A stretch of 64,000 bases of DNA from Fibrobacter succinogenes (lineage in GTDB: Bacteria > Fibrobacterota > Fibrobacteria > Fibrobacterales > Fibrobacteraceae). The stretch is taken from the NCBI GenBank assembly GCA_902800345.1, contig CADCDO010000008.1, forward strand, positions 16,504-80,503. Reading direction: 5' to 3'. Below, piece by piece: positions 7,639 to 15,885 of this stretch. The notes below the pieces were generated by a model. It was not told the DNA's origin and made no database searches. It saw only the letters and a program-made list of their open reading frames with translations. A program made the translations under genes and the position numbers. How positions within the stretch are numbered: position 1 is the first letter of the stretch; each line of letters opens with the position of its first letter.

Positions 7639-9132
7639 TTACTCTACGTATTTCTTGATTAATCGAACCATCAGGTCGGCGAGTTTTTCCACTTTGTGGT
7701 CGCCAACGGTGGCCTTGATATGCGAGTTTCCTATGCCGCTGTCGTCGGTGAGGAACACGTACGTTCCGCCCGTCGCAAGGTCAAAGAATCTCAGCATGAA
7801 TTCCGTATCTTTATCTATGCCGCTCGCCGCCACCGGAATCACCTTGATGCCGTTTTTGGCAAAGAGCTTGATAGACTTCTGTAAGCTTTTGATGACGCCG
7901 TCTTCGTGATGCGCAGGAGCGTCGAGAATGAGGAACGCGACACGTGCCCGTGCAGACTCGTCCCAAGAAAGTTTTTGTAGCGCTGTTTCAAGCGCGGAGT
8001 GTACGGCTTCGGGGTAATCGCCTCCGTCATTCGCCTCCTGCTCGGAAACGTATTTCTGGATTTCGGACATGTTTTCAGAGAAGTCATGATGGCGGGTGAG
8101 GAATACGTCTCCTACGTCACGGTAAAATACGGTCGCCGTGCGTAACGGTACTTTGCTTTCCGAACTGGCGTGATCGATGATGTAGCTGAGATCAGACTTG
8201 AGGAAATTAATTTCGTCCTTCATCGAACCTGTAGCATCGACGATAAATGCGACATCGGCTTTAGCTCTTGCACGTCTAGGATTCTTGAGGGCCACAACAT
8301 TCATGTTAAGTTGTTTGTCACCTTTGGAAGTAATCGCAGGTTGCGCCTTAACAACGGAACTGCCGACAATCAACGTGAGGTTCTTTACTTGTGTGTCATT
8401 GGCATCGCCGTCAGTCAAGCCAATCCAGCAGTAGGCATGGCCTGCATTATCTGTCCTGGTGGTAAATTCAACGTTCTTGCCATTAATGAGTATCACGGAC
8501 GCATTCGCAACACCAACATTATTCGCATCTACAACTTTTACCGCCACGAGTTTTTTCGGGAAAAATTTCCAGTAATCCGTCTTCCCGCTGAATTCGTTGT
8601 CATTGATGATTCCATCCCAAAAGGACCAGTGATCCAAATCGTTCCATTCACCGGCCGTAAGCAGGCCCGACTTACGGTTATTGGATTCATCCGTATCGCC
8701 ATGTTCATGACGGTCACGAATTTTAATAGAAGATTTCGGCTCGGAAGTCACTATTTCCATGTCTCCTCGCGTCTCGCCAAAAGCTTTTCCTTTGGCCAGC
8801 CCTCGTCTTCCGCCAAGAACCGTTTTTCCAGAAGTTTCGAGCCCGACCACACTTTTCATTACTTTATCAACACTTCTCGAATGCACGGTTGAAGGTTCCG
8901 AAGACACTTCCGAAACTTCCGGAGCATCCGCCATCATGTAAACCGCAGACATTTCTAGGAATCCACTTTCGTCGGCACTGATCGCAACTTCCGTACGGCC
9001 TTCCGGTTCTTCGACGCCAGTAGCTTTACCATCTGTCGGTTTTTCATGGTCCTTGTCGCCGCAGAATAAAACACACAGCAAGACGCCTGCAATCGCAATC
9101 ACAGCAATCAGAATGAACAATTTGTTTTTCAT
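7639..9132 (-). CDS. Membrane-anchored von Willebrand factor A domain protein
   Basis: 497 residues. The N-terminus has a hydrophobic anchor (residues 5-24), then a long low-complexity charged region (25-160). An Ig-like/carboxypeptidase-regulatory-like segment follows (about 193-280; VAVKVVDANNVGVANASVIL), then a C-terminal VWA domain (293-497). The metal-ion-dependent adhesion site is D299-A-T-G-S-M, i.e. DxTGS rather than the canonical DxSGS, with later ILDAPAHH. The domain likely binds a protein partner through a divalent metal at the envelope. It is not in an obvious operon; the neighbour at 9273 is also minus strand but has its own terminator. Confidence 0.82.
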   Translation of the reverse strand: MKNKLFILIAVIAIAGVLLCVLFCGDKDHEKPTDGKATGVEEPEGRTEVAISADESGFLEMSAVYMMADAPEVSEVSSEPSTVHSRSVDKVMKSVVGLETSGKTVLGGRRGLAKGKAFGETRGDMEIVTSEPKSSIKIRDRHEHGDTDESNNRKSGLLTAGEWNDLDHWSFWDGIINDNEFSGKTDYWKFFPKKLVAVKVVDANNVGVANASVILINGKNVEFTTRTDNAGHAYCWIGLTDGDANDTQVKNLTLIVGSSVVKAQPAITSKGDKQLNMNVVALKNPRRARAKADVAFIVDATGSMKDEINFLKSDLSYIIDHASSESKVPLRTATVFYRDVGDVFLTRHHDFSENMSEIQKYVSEQEANDGGDYPEAVHSALETALQKLSWDESARARVAFLILDAPAHHEDGVIKSLQKSIKLFAKNGIKVIPVAASGIDKDTEFMLRFFDLATGGTYVFLTDDSGIGNSHIKATVGDHKVEKLADLMVRLIKKYVE

Positions 9133-9221
9133 GATGTCCTCCTTGTGTTTCTTTCAAACTAGCACATTCGATTTTGAAAGACCAATATTTTTCCGAAAAA
9201 AGTGGCAAAATGTTTATTTAC

Positions 9222-9258
9222 AAAAAAAAAGCCCTCAACCGTAATCATGGCCGAGGAC
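9222..9258 (-). terminator. Terminator of the 9273-10337 lipoprotein gene
   Basis: On the minus strand a 10-bp stem (GTCCTCGGCC with GGTTGAGGGC, allowing three G-U pairs; 9249-9258 with 9231-9240) is followed by nine T (9222-9230). Confidence 0.8.
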
Positions 9259-9272
9259 CTTTATGGAAATTT

Positions 9273-10337
9273 TTATTTCCGTTTCTTTTCGGAATCTTTC
9301 TCATGACCGTAATCTGGATCACGTTCAGGCAAGTCTTCTGCGATTCCCATAAGGCACATATTAAATTCATCGATATTATCAAGCAGGTAAAGAGTCCTAT
9401 CCTTAAACATATGACCTCCATCAGCAAAATCATAATCGATTATATAGTCATCTTCGTATTTAGCGCTGCACTGGTCTTTCCCCACTTCCCTTAAATGATA
9501 ATCACCAACGCAAGTTGTCTTACCATCGGTCACTTCAACATTGACTTCCATCAATATTTCGCCTGTTGCACCAAGACTCTGTTCCGCCTGATTGACCTTG
9601 AAAGTGTAAGTCTTTTTACGGACGGTAAAAGTCTGGCTTGAATCCGAACTTTCAAGAACCTTGATACCGTATCTTTTAATCGTATATTCATTTTCGTCGG
9701 TACCATGGGAATAAAAAATACCGGGAAAACTTATGCCAGGATACCAACCGACCATAGCTTCATAGATCTGATTTATAAAGTTATCTACAAAGCTCGTCTT
9801 TTCGGAATCCTTGAGGTAATCGTCAAAGTAATAATCAATCTTTTGGGCGTATTTTCCATTGGAGAATTCTAGAGCATATTTTTTGAATCCGCTATCATAA
9901 CATTCTGTTTCTTTTCTATAGGTTGTGTATTCGCAATCCGTATTTACCCACGTTCCTTCGAGCTCACCTCTCTGGCCTCCGACATACATGATTCCATATT
10001 CACTCGTTTCACCACCCACAACTTCAAAGAATGCTAACGTATCACCAAAGAATTCGTATTTGAAAGTGTCGGGCTCAACAACCTTTTTCGACGGTTCCCA
10101 GGAATACTTGCCGTTTTCAAAAATGCATACATCTTGCTTGGCCACGTCTTTAGTCAAGACAAGCAGTTGCTTTTTCTTGTTTACGGAATAAGTGCCCGGT
10201 GTTGAAAACGTGACAGGCTCGCCCGTGAAGACCTTGCTTTCTACTTGTGTGTCGGTGGCACCTGTGGAACTATCATTTCCGCAAGCAGTCATTAAAGTTG
10301 CAAAAGCCGCTACGACGGCGACCAAGGAATATTTCAT
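9273..10337 (-). CDS. Lipoprotein of unknown function
   Basis: 354 residues. A lipoprotein signal peptide with lipobox LMTACG (Cys19) is followed by a Ser/Thr-rich linker, so the mature protein is lipid-anchored in the envelope. The body is rich in Tyr, Glu and Lys and has several cysteines (CEYTTYRKETEC, TTCVGDYHL), possibly disulfide-bonded in the periplasm. No domain is recognised. Start: ATG preceded by AGGAGG. Similar orphan lipoproteins are common in Fibrobacter. Confidence 0.78.
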   Translation of the reverse strand: MKYSLVAVVAAFATLMTACGNDSSTGATDTQVESKVFTGEPVTFSTPGTYSVNKKKQLLVLTKDVAKQDVCIFENGKYSWEPSKKVVEPDTFKYEFFGDTLAFFEVVGGETSEYGIMYVGGQRGELEGTWVNTDCEYTTYRKETECYDSGFKKYALEFSNGKYAQKIDYYFDDYLKDSEKTSFVDNFINQIYEAMVGWYPGISFPGIFYSHGTDENEYTIKRYGIKVLESSDSSQTFTVRKKTYTFKVNQAEQSLGATGEILMEVNVEVTDGKTTCVGDYHLREVGKDQCSAKYEDDYIIDYDFADGGHMFKDRTLYLLDNIDEFNMCLMGIAEDLPERDPDYGHEKDSEKKRK

Positions 10338-10353
10338 GAATCCTCCTATCTAT

Positions 10354-10373
10354 CGCAAATAATAGCTATTTCG
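10354..10373. promoter_or_regulatory. Imperfect palindrome between divergent genes
   Basis: CGCAAATAATAGCTATTTCG is near-palindromic (seven or more of ten pairs) and lies between the divergent starts at 10337 (minus) and 10430 (plus). It could be an operator, but nothing else supports that. Confidence 0.25.
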
Positions 10374-10429
10374 CTTGGTGAAGGTTTATATAGCAAATAG
10401 CATTCTGCGAAAAAAACTATTTTTGGACC

Positions 10430-11602
10430 ATGCCAGAAACGTTTTCGAAATGGGTTGCCTGCTGGGGTAACGCCACCTCCATCACAGACCGCAAAGAAGC
10501 CACATACGCCAAGGATTTAACGCTGCGCTATCCGATTCGCGCATGCTTTTCAGGAAACAAGTTACGTTTCCATTTTTCGAACCTTACGGGAACGGAATCC
10601 GTACAAATTAGCGAAGCGTACATCGCAAAATCCGCACAGTCCCCAACCCCCATCACTTTTGCGGGCCTCGTTTCCGCTTCCATCCCCGCGGGCGAAGAAA
10701 TCCTGAGTGACGAAATTCCGTTTGACGTGACTGCAGGCGAAACTTTCGACGTGAGCCTCTACTTCGCCGATTTTACACAAATGAACGCAGGCACGGCCAT
10801 CACGGGCCCGCTTTCTGGCGGCAAGTACAGCTACGGCAACTTTGCGAAAAGCGCTACGCTTCCCGACAATCTCACGCGCAAAACGAACTGGATTTATTTC
10901 CTCAACACCATCGATATTTTCACTGAAGAGAAAAACTTTGCGTTGGTGTGCTTTGGTGATTCCATCACGGCGCAGGACTGGCCCGATTATCTCACGCTCC
11001 GCTGCGCCCGCGAAGGTTTCAACAACGTTTCGATTATCCGCCGTGCCGTGAGCGGGACCCGCATTTTGCGCGAATACAGTTGCATCACCTACGCGGCATA
11101 CGGTCTTAAGGGCGCCACGCGTTTCCCCATCGAAATGAATGTGGCCGGCGCTCGCGCAGTTATCATTCAGCACGGCATCAACGATATCATCCATCCTGTC
11201 GGCGTCGAAGTCAACAAGTTCCGTCCCTGGAGCGACATGCCCACCGCAGATGACCTCATCAACGGCGTACGCTCGCTTTACGTCACGCATGCGCGCAAAC
11301 TTGGCCTCAAAATTTACAGCGGTACGCTGCTGCCGATTTACGGTTGGCGCACTTACAACGAGAACCGAGACTTTATCCGCATGGCGTTCAACGAATGGCT
11401 GCGAACCGCTCCCGACTTTGACGGTTGCGTCGATTTCGACAAGGCCGTCCGTGGGCACGATGATCCCAAGCGTTTCGCGAACAATTTCGATTCGGGTGAC
11501 CATCTGCATCCCAGCGCAAAAGCCTACGAAGCGATGGCCGAATGCGTCCCCGAAGAATTGCTGAAGGGAACCTCTAAAAATTGCTTTGATAAAATAATTT
11601 GA
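10430..11602 (+). CDS. SGNH/GDSL-type hydrolase
   Basis: 390 residues. All catalytic blocks of SGNH hydrolases are visible: block I GDSIT (Ser nucleophile, about residue 181), block III GIND (about 247), and block V DHLHP (about 360, Asp-His). The N-terminal about 165 residues form a beta-rich domain resembling those of carbohydrate-esterase-type SGNH enzymes. The likely reaction is ester hydrolysis, possibly deacetylation of a glycan, but the substrate is inferred only from family and organism. No signal peptide is seen at this ATG, so it appears cytoplasmic. The ribosome-binding site is weak. Confidence 0.85.
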   Translation: MPETFSKWVACWGNATSITDRKEATYAKDLTLRYPIRACFSGNKLRFHFSNLTGTESVQISEAYIAKSAQSPTPITFAGLVSASIPAGEEILSDEIPFDVTAGETFDVSLYFADFTQMNAGTAITGPLSGGKYSYGNFAKSATLPDNLTRKTNWIYFLNTIDIFTEEKNFALVCFGDSITAQDWPDYLTLRCAREGFNNVSIIRRAVSGTRILREYSCITYAAYGLKGATRFPIEMNVAGARAVIIQHGINDIIHPVGVEVNKFRPWSDMPTADDLINGVRSLYVTHARKLGLKIYSGTLLPIYGWRTYNENRDFIRMAFNEWLRTAPDFDGCVDFDKAVRGHDDPKRFANNFDSGDHLHPSAKAYEAMAECVPEELLKGTSKNCFDKII

Positions 11603-11670
11603 GCGAAACCAAGTGCAGGCAGGAACGAAAAGAGGTGAATACTGGAGGTATTTGCCTCTTTGAGTGACGA

Positions 11671-11763
11671 CAACTATAAAAGGTGAACGTCGCGCCCATG
11701 CTTGCATGGGCATGACTGAGCCGTATAGTTGGCATGAATATGCAACCTGCACGAAGTGTTGCA
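11671..11763 (+). repeat. Structured intergenic element, copy 3, with competing helices
   Basis: P1 is CAACTATA 11671-11678 with TATAGTTG 11724-11731 (8 bp); P2 is GGT 11682-11684 with GCC 11720-11722 (one wobble); P3 is GTC 11689-11691 with GAC 11714-11716; P4 is a perfect 7-bp hairpin 11694-11700/11705-11711 with a CTTG loop. GTTGGCAT (11728-11735), which contains the 3' strand of P1, can instead pair with ATGCAAC (11740-11746). That segment can in turn pair with GTTGCA (11758-11763), followed after six bases by TTTTT. Three mutually exclusive helices in a row resemble a riboswitch expression platform. The next gene starts at 11841. Confidence 0.6.
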
Positions 11764-11840
11764 GCCGAATTTTTGAAAATGAATTTTTTGAGGTGACCTA
11801 AAAATAAAAATTGTCACTTGACACGTTAATTAATTATTTT

Positions 11841-12866
11841 ATGTTCATGAGTTTGAAGGATTCCATTAAAAGGGTTCAAAGAAAGGAGCACATCACGCAA
11901 GACGAACTTCTCCGTCGTCTTGGGTGTTCCCGCAGTAGCCTTATGGAAACCGCTTCCGTCGAAGCTCAGAACGCGTTTCAGCTCGCTTTCGGGAATGATT
12001 CTGCCTACCGTGACAATTCCGGCGGCACTCCTGACCGCACCCACACCGCATCTTGCGAAGACAAGAATCTTGAAAAGTTTTTGCCGTGGATCCGCAAATT
12101 TCCCATTCGCGCCTTGCAAAACATGGGGCTCATTCCCGTAACAGCAAAAGGCGCGAGTCTCGTGCGTGCCGTTTTCCGATTCATGCAAATCGGAAATATT
12201 GCCGGTTTCGAGAATTACTATGGTTTCACGTTGCATTCCGCAAATCCGCAAACGCACGCCGCCTGGATTCGTTTGGGAGAACTTCGGGTCAAGCAATCGA
12301 ATGTTGTTTTCGCTCCCGACCACAACGCGATTCTTTCCGGCTTGAAGTTTTTACGCACAAATTCAATCCTTCATCGTCGGAATATACGCAAGATTGCCTG
12401 CGAAGTGCTCCACAACTGCGGAATCGAAGTCATCGAGGTAGAACCGTTCCTCACAGCGTCCACTCCGACGTGTGCTTTTTATTGGAGAGGCGACCGTCCT
12501 GTCATACAATTCCCGACGACTCCGATAGATGATTCCAAATTTCTGGAAGCGTTGTTCCATGCTGTGGCTCACCTGCTTTACCATCCAAAACGTACTTCGT
12601 GCTTGCAACTTGGCACGCTTGCGCAGTGTGCGGCAATCGTCCGAAGCTCCATCGAAACCGAGGCCGAAAAATTTGCGCAAGACATGCTCCTCTCCGAAGC
12701 AGAAGAATGCGAACTCATTTGCTGCGGACACTTTGCCGAACCCCGCTGCATCCAATATTTTTCCGGATTGTTCCATGTACGCCCGGGCATACTTGTGGAA
12801 CGCTTGCAGCAACAGGGCAAAATTCGCCGCCGCACTCCGTTAAACGATTTCAAAATCGCTGTATAA
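11841..12866 (+). CDS. HTH plus ImmA/IrrE-like protein with degenerate HExxH
   Basis: 341 residues from ATG 11841; a second in-frame ATG at 11847 and a TTG at 11811 are alternatives. The N-terminal segment (SLKDSIKRVQRKEHITQDEL) reads as a helix-turn-helix. The C-terminal half (about 180-341) resembles ImmA/IrrE-type metallopeptidase domains of HigA-like or phage-type regulators. The expected HExxH metal motif appears as HAVAH (in LFHAVAHLLYHPKR), with Ala replacing the catalytic Glu, so peptidase activity is doubtful. No toxin partner is adjacent. It is probably a DNA-binding regulator. Confidence 0.65.
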   Translation: MFMSLKDSIKRVQRKEHITQDELLRRLGCSRSSLMETASVEAQNAFQLAFGNDSAYRDNSGGTPDRTHTASCEDKNLEKFLPWIRKFPIRALQNMGLIPVTAKGASLVRAVFRFMQIGNIAGFENYYGFTLHSANPQTHAAWIRLGELRVKQSNVVFAPDHNAILSGLKFLRTNSILHRRNIRKIACEVLHNCGIEVIEVEPFLTASTPTCAFYWRGDRPVIQFPTTPIDDSKFLEALFHAVAHLLYHPKRTSCLQLGTLAQCAAIVRSSIETEAEKFAQDMLLSEAEECELICCGHFAEPRCIQYFSGLFHVRPGILVERLQQQGKIRRRTPLNDFKIAV

Positions 12867-12893
12867 AAAGAGAAGCCCGCTTTTGCGCGGGCT
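12866..12893 (-). terminator. Terminator between convergent genes 11841 and 12937
   Basis: AGCCCGC (12874-12880) pairs with GCGGGCT (12887-12893). On the minus strand the stem is followed by TCTCTTTTT, so it best serves the 12937-13518 gene. Confidence 0.6.
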
Positions 12894-12936
12894 CGTCACG
12901 GATACCGGAATATGTCCGGTACGACTCTGCAAACTA

Positions 12937-13518
12937 TTAGTAGTTGATTCCGAAGAACAGGTTAAAGCTGGTGAAGCTCTTGCCGAAGTCCACCTTGGAA
13001 GCTATGATATCGAAACCGAAACCAACTTCAAGCTGGAGAGCGGAATTGTGGAAAATGGAAGCACCGATTTCACCGCCCAAGCTCAGACCGAGAGCCCAGC
13101 GTTCACCGAAATCCCAATCATCAAAGTGGGAGTCCAGCTGCATACCAATACCGATACCGGCACCGATAAACGGAGAAACGATTTCTTCAAGGATCGAATA
13201 ACGTCCACCAAAAAGCATATTGCCGTGAACTTCCCACGTCTTGCCGAACTCGAAGTGCCAAGAGCTTATCGCCGTAATCGCACCATGGGTCGACATTTCC
13301 CAGATGTGACCATAGCGGACAAGCGGGAACGCAGTGACATGATCTTTTTCATCATTCACTCCGACTTCTTCCCAGTTACTCCAGAAAGCAAGACCGAATG
13401 CAAGCGTCTGGAAACTGTAGACAGGGCGTTGGAGAGTTCTCTCCGGGGCGGAGGTATATTCACCCTGAGCAAAAGCTGCAAGGGCGAGGAAGGAAATGAG
13501 TATGAGTATCTTTTTCAT
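12937..13518 (-). CDS. Outer-membrane beta-barrel-like protein
   Basis: 193 residues. A signal peptide (KKILILISFLALAAFAQG) is followed by a mature region of alternating strands with Gly/aromatic residues (FIGAGIGIGMQLDSHF, WALGLSLGGEIGASIF) and a C-terminal aromatic residue (FFGINY), as in small outer-membrane barrels. Same general type as 6785-7276 and 20749-21516 but no clear sequence relation. It is a single-gene unit. Function unknown. Confidence 0.75.
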   Translation of the reverse strand: MKKILILISFLALAAFAQGEYTSAPERTLQRPVYSFQTLAFGLAFWSNWEEVGVNDEKDHVTAFPLVRYGHIWEMSTHGAITAISSWHFEFGKTWEVHGNMLFGGRYSILEEIVSPFIGAGIGIGMQLDSHFDDWDFGERWALGLSLGGEIGASIFHNSALQLEVGFGFDIIASKVDFGKSFTSFNLFFGINY

Positions 13519-13590
13519 AATAGGAAATATATAAAAAGATTACACAATAGGCTCAAATAAGTTTTAAGCATTCTATATTTTACACTAGTC

Positions 13591-15186
13591 ATGAATAAAG
13601 CAGCCATTATTGTCGCCGTGAGCATGCTCCTTAGCCGCGTGCTCGGAATTTTCCGTGAAATGCTCCTCGCCCACGCCGCCGGCGTGTCGCTCGAAAAAAA
13701 CGCCCTTGACCTCGCCTTCATGATTCCGGACATCCTGAATCACGTGGTCAGCACCGGTTTTTTGTCGATCATATTCATCCCTATTTTTACGGGCTATAAA
13801 GTCGCAGGCGATGAGAAGGCGGGCTGGAAATTCTTCAGCAACGTGCTCAATACGTTCGGGCTTGCACTCCTGATTCTCGTGATTCCGGCGTTCATCTGGA
13901 TGAAGGAACTCATCGCGCTCCTCACGGTCGATGGCGTGACTCCCGAACTCCTGGAACGTGCAACCTACTATGGTCGAATCATCTTGCCGGGGCAAATTTT
14001 CATTTTCGTGGGGAGTATCCTCGTTGCCGTCCAGCACACGCGAAAGCAGTTCCTGATTCCTTCGCTTACGGGACTTATTTATAATGTGGCGATTGTCGGC
14101 GGCGGTGCAGCTGGACTTTGGCTCGGCAAATACACCGGCAACGATTACGGCCTCGCCGGGTTCGCTTGGGGCGTTCCCGTTGGAGCGTTCATCGGGTTTT
14201 TCGCCCTCCAGATTTTTGGTGCCAAGCGCGGCGGCGTCCATTATGAACTCGTCTGCGAACCCAAGCACCCAGATATCATCCGTTATTTCAAGATGATGCT
14301 CCCGATGTCCCTTGGCGTCGGTTCCATGTTCGGCCTCGAATTTATTATCCGTAGCTTTGGCGCAAACTTCGGGACGAGCGGCATTTCGAGTCTCAACTAT
14401 GCTTACCGTGTCATGTACACGCTCGTCGCAGTCTTTGGATTCTCAGTCAGCGTCACGAGCTACCCCGACATGGCGCGCCTCGTCAAGGAAGGCGACTTTC
14501 CGCAGCTCAACCGCAAAATCTGGAAGAGCCTCTCGCGCATGTTCTGCATATTGATTCCGGCAGTCGTCGCCGTGTGGGCGCTCAGTTTCCCGGCTGTACG
14601 CATCCTCTTTGAACGCGGTGCTTTCCATCGCGAAACGACTGAAGCGATTTCTGAAATCCTCCGTTGGTACTTGCCCGTGAGTCTTGGACTTTGCCTGCAA
14701 GCGGTTCTCGTCCGCAGCTTTTACGCTTGCGAACGCATGTGGGTCCCCACGCTTTTGAACACCGGAATCTTTGCGGCTACCATTCCCGCCTATATTCTGC
14801 TGGGCGCCCCCGAAGTCGGGCTTGGCATCAAGAGCGTCCCGATTATCGGCGCGACAGGCGCCATTTTGCAAGTGATTTCGATGATTTTCATGTGGGCTAA
14901 AAAGAACGGCACCGACGGCATGAAGGATGCCCTCCTCAACATGGCTCGCGCCCTTGTCGCCTTCGGCATCATGATTGCAGCCGCAGTCGGCCTCGATCAT
15001 ATTTCGGATGATTTTGTCCGCAACGCAGGCTTTGTAACGCTCGTAGTCTATGCTTGTGCCGCTGGGATCGCGCTCTTTACGCTCACGCTGATTGTCCAGC
15101 GCTATCTCGGCAGCAAAGACGCCAAGGACATTTTGAACGAACTTTTAGGCAAAGTTCTCCGCAAGCTGCATTTGAAACGGGTTTAA
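13591..15186 (+). CDS. murJ: Lipid II flippase MurJ (MviN)
   Basis: 531 residues with about 14 hydrophobic helices, the usual length for MurJ. It flips the peptidoglycan precursor lipid II across the inner membrane. Diagnostic features: the N-terminal SMLLSRVLGIFREMLLA segment with the conserved Arg residues, the A-F-M-I-P-D motif (family A-F-x-I-P-N), the ATYYGRIILPGQIF region, and FSVSVTSYPDMARL in the second half. It stands alone on the plus strand; other envelope-biogenesis genes (LpoB-like, M23 peptidase) occur elsewhere in the window. Confidence 0.93.
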   Translation: MNKAAIIVAVSMLLSRVLGIFREMLLAHAAGVSLEKNALDLAFMIPDILNHVVSTGFLSIIFIPIFTGYKVAGDEKAGWKFFSNVLNTFGLALLILVIPAFIWMKELIALLTVDGVTPELLERATYYGRIILPGQIFIFVGSILVAVQHTRKQFLIPSLTGLIYNVAIVGGGAAGLWLGKYTGNDYGLAGFAWGVPVGAFIGFFALQIFGAKRGGVHYELVCEPKHPDIIRYFKMMLPMSLGVGSMFGLEFIIRSFGANFGTSGISSLNYAYRVMYTLVAVFGFSVSVTSYPDMARLVKEGDFPQLNRKIWKSLSRMFCILIPAVVAVWALSFPAVRILFERGAFHRETTEAISEILRWYLPVSLGLCLQAVLVRSFYACERMWVPTLLNTGIFAATIPAYILLGAPEVGLGIKSVPIIGATGAILQVISMIFMWAKKNGTDGMKDALLNMARALVAFGIMIAAAVGLDHISDDFVRNAGFVTLVVYACAAGIALFTLTLIVQRYLGSKDAKDILNELLGKVLRKLHLKRV

Positions 15187-15208
15187 AGGTTAGGATTTAA
15201 CCGAGAAG

Positions 15209-15319
15209 CTAGTGTTTTAAATCGCGTTTCAGTTTCTTGTATTTGGCATATTCAGACGGGTAATCAGGACAATACACACAACGTATTACCAAGCAATCTA
15301 TATTACAATTTATCTCCAT
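15209..15319 (-). CDS. Small Cys-rich ORF (36 aa) overlapping the lipoprotein gene
   Basis: The ATG at 15317-15319 lies inside the last codons of the 15303-15686 gene in another frame, an arrangement typical of translational coupling. The product begins MEINCNIDCLVIRCVYC and continues PDYPSEYAKYKKLKRDLKH, with four cysteines including a CxxC pair and a basic tail. It fills an otherwise empty gap. Being short, it could be fortuitous; a GAAG upstream gives only weak ribosome-binding support. Confidence 0.4.
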   Translation of the reverse strand: MEINCNIDCLVIRCVYCPDYPSEYAKYKKLKRDLKH

Positions 15320-15686
15320 ATTCTTCGGATTTCACCGGCGGCATGACGTTCTCTGGCAAGGATTCTGCTTTCGGGATATTGTCGTTTTCAAAGCCATTGA
15401 ACATCCATTTGAAAAAACCTACGGTTCCACCCAGCACTGCACCAACGGCAAAACCTGCAGCCGCAGCCCCCATCCCGAACAACGCTATCTGTCCCACATC
15501 ATCCTTGGAACTGCTATCGTCGTCGTCCAGCGAAGCGGCTACGCACATTACGGCTATTCCCGGCCCTGCCAAAGTCGCGCCCGTATTGGCTCCGTATCGA
15601 ATCACGGGGTTCGGGTTCCGGCTTATGGCACAGCCTACAAGGCTTAACGTAAGCAACATGCAAATGATAGACTTAAAAAAATTCAT
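15303..15686 (-). CDS. Lipoprotein with glycine-zipper-like segment
   Basis: 127 residues. The lipobox LSLVGC (Cys19) predicts a lipid anchor. Residues about 68-95 form a Gly/Ala-rich hydrophobic stretch (GMGAAAAGFAVGAVLGGTVG) like the glycine-zipper segments of small envelope lipoproteins. An acidic DDDDSSSKDD tract precedes it. No enzymatic motif is present. The stop overlaps the start of the 36-residue ORF at 15209-15319. Envelope location is inferred from the signal only. Confidence 0.75.
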   Translation of the reverse strand: MNFFKSIICMLLTLSLVGCAISRNPNPVIRYGANTGATLAGPGIAVMCVAASLDDDDSSSKDDVGQIALFGMGAAAAGFAVGAVLGGTVGFFKWMFNGFENDNIPKAESLPENVMPPVKSEEYGDKL

Positions 15687-15885
15687 ATCCGTAATATAAA
15701 GTCTCGGCTTTTTTTCGCCAATAGCACTACAAAAATTTGCGATAATCTAACAAAAAATAATGATAAAATGCACAACTCCTCGTCACGCCTAGTCATCTTC
15801 TGAAAAAACATACCGTTCTTATCCGCAGAGGAAAATTCAGCTGGAGAATAGAAGTTCCAAGTTCCGTATATGGGGAAAACGATAT

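Noticed and set aside
10562..11752. 396-residue minus-strand frame opposite the SGNH hydrolase
   Set aside because: The plus frame has all SGNH catalytic blocks; the minus frame does not resemble a folded protein.
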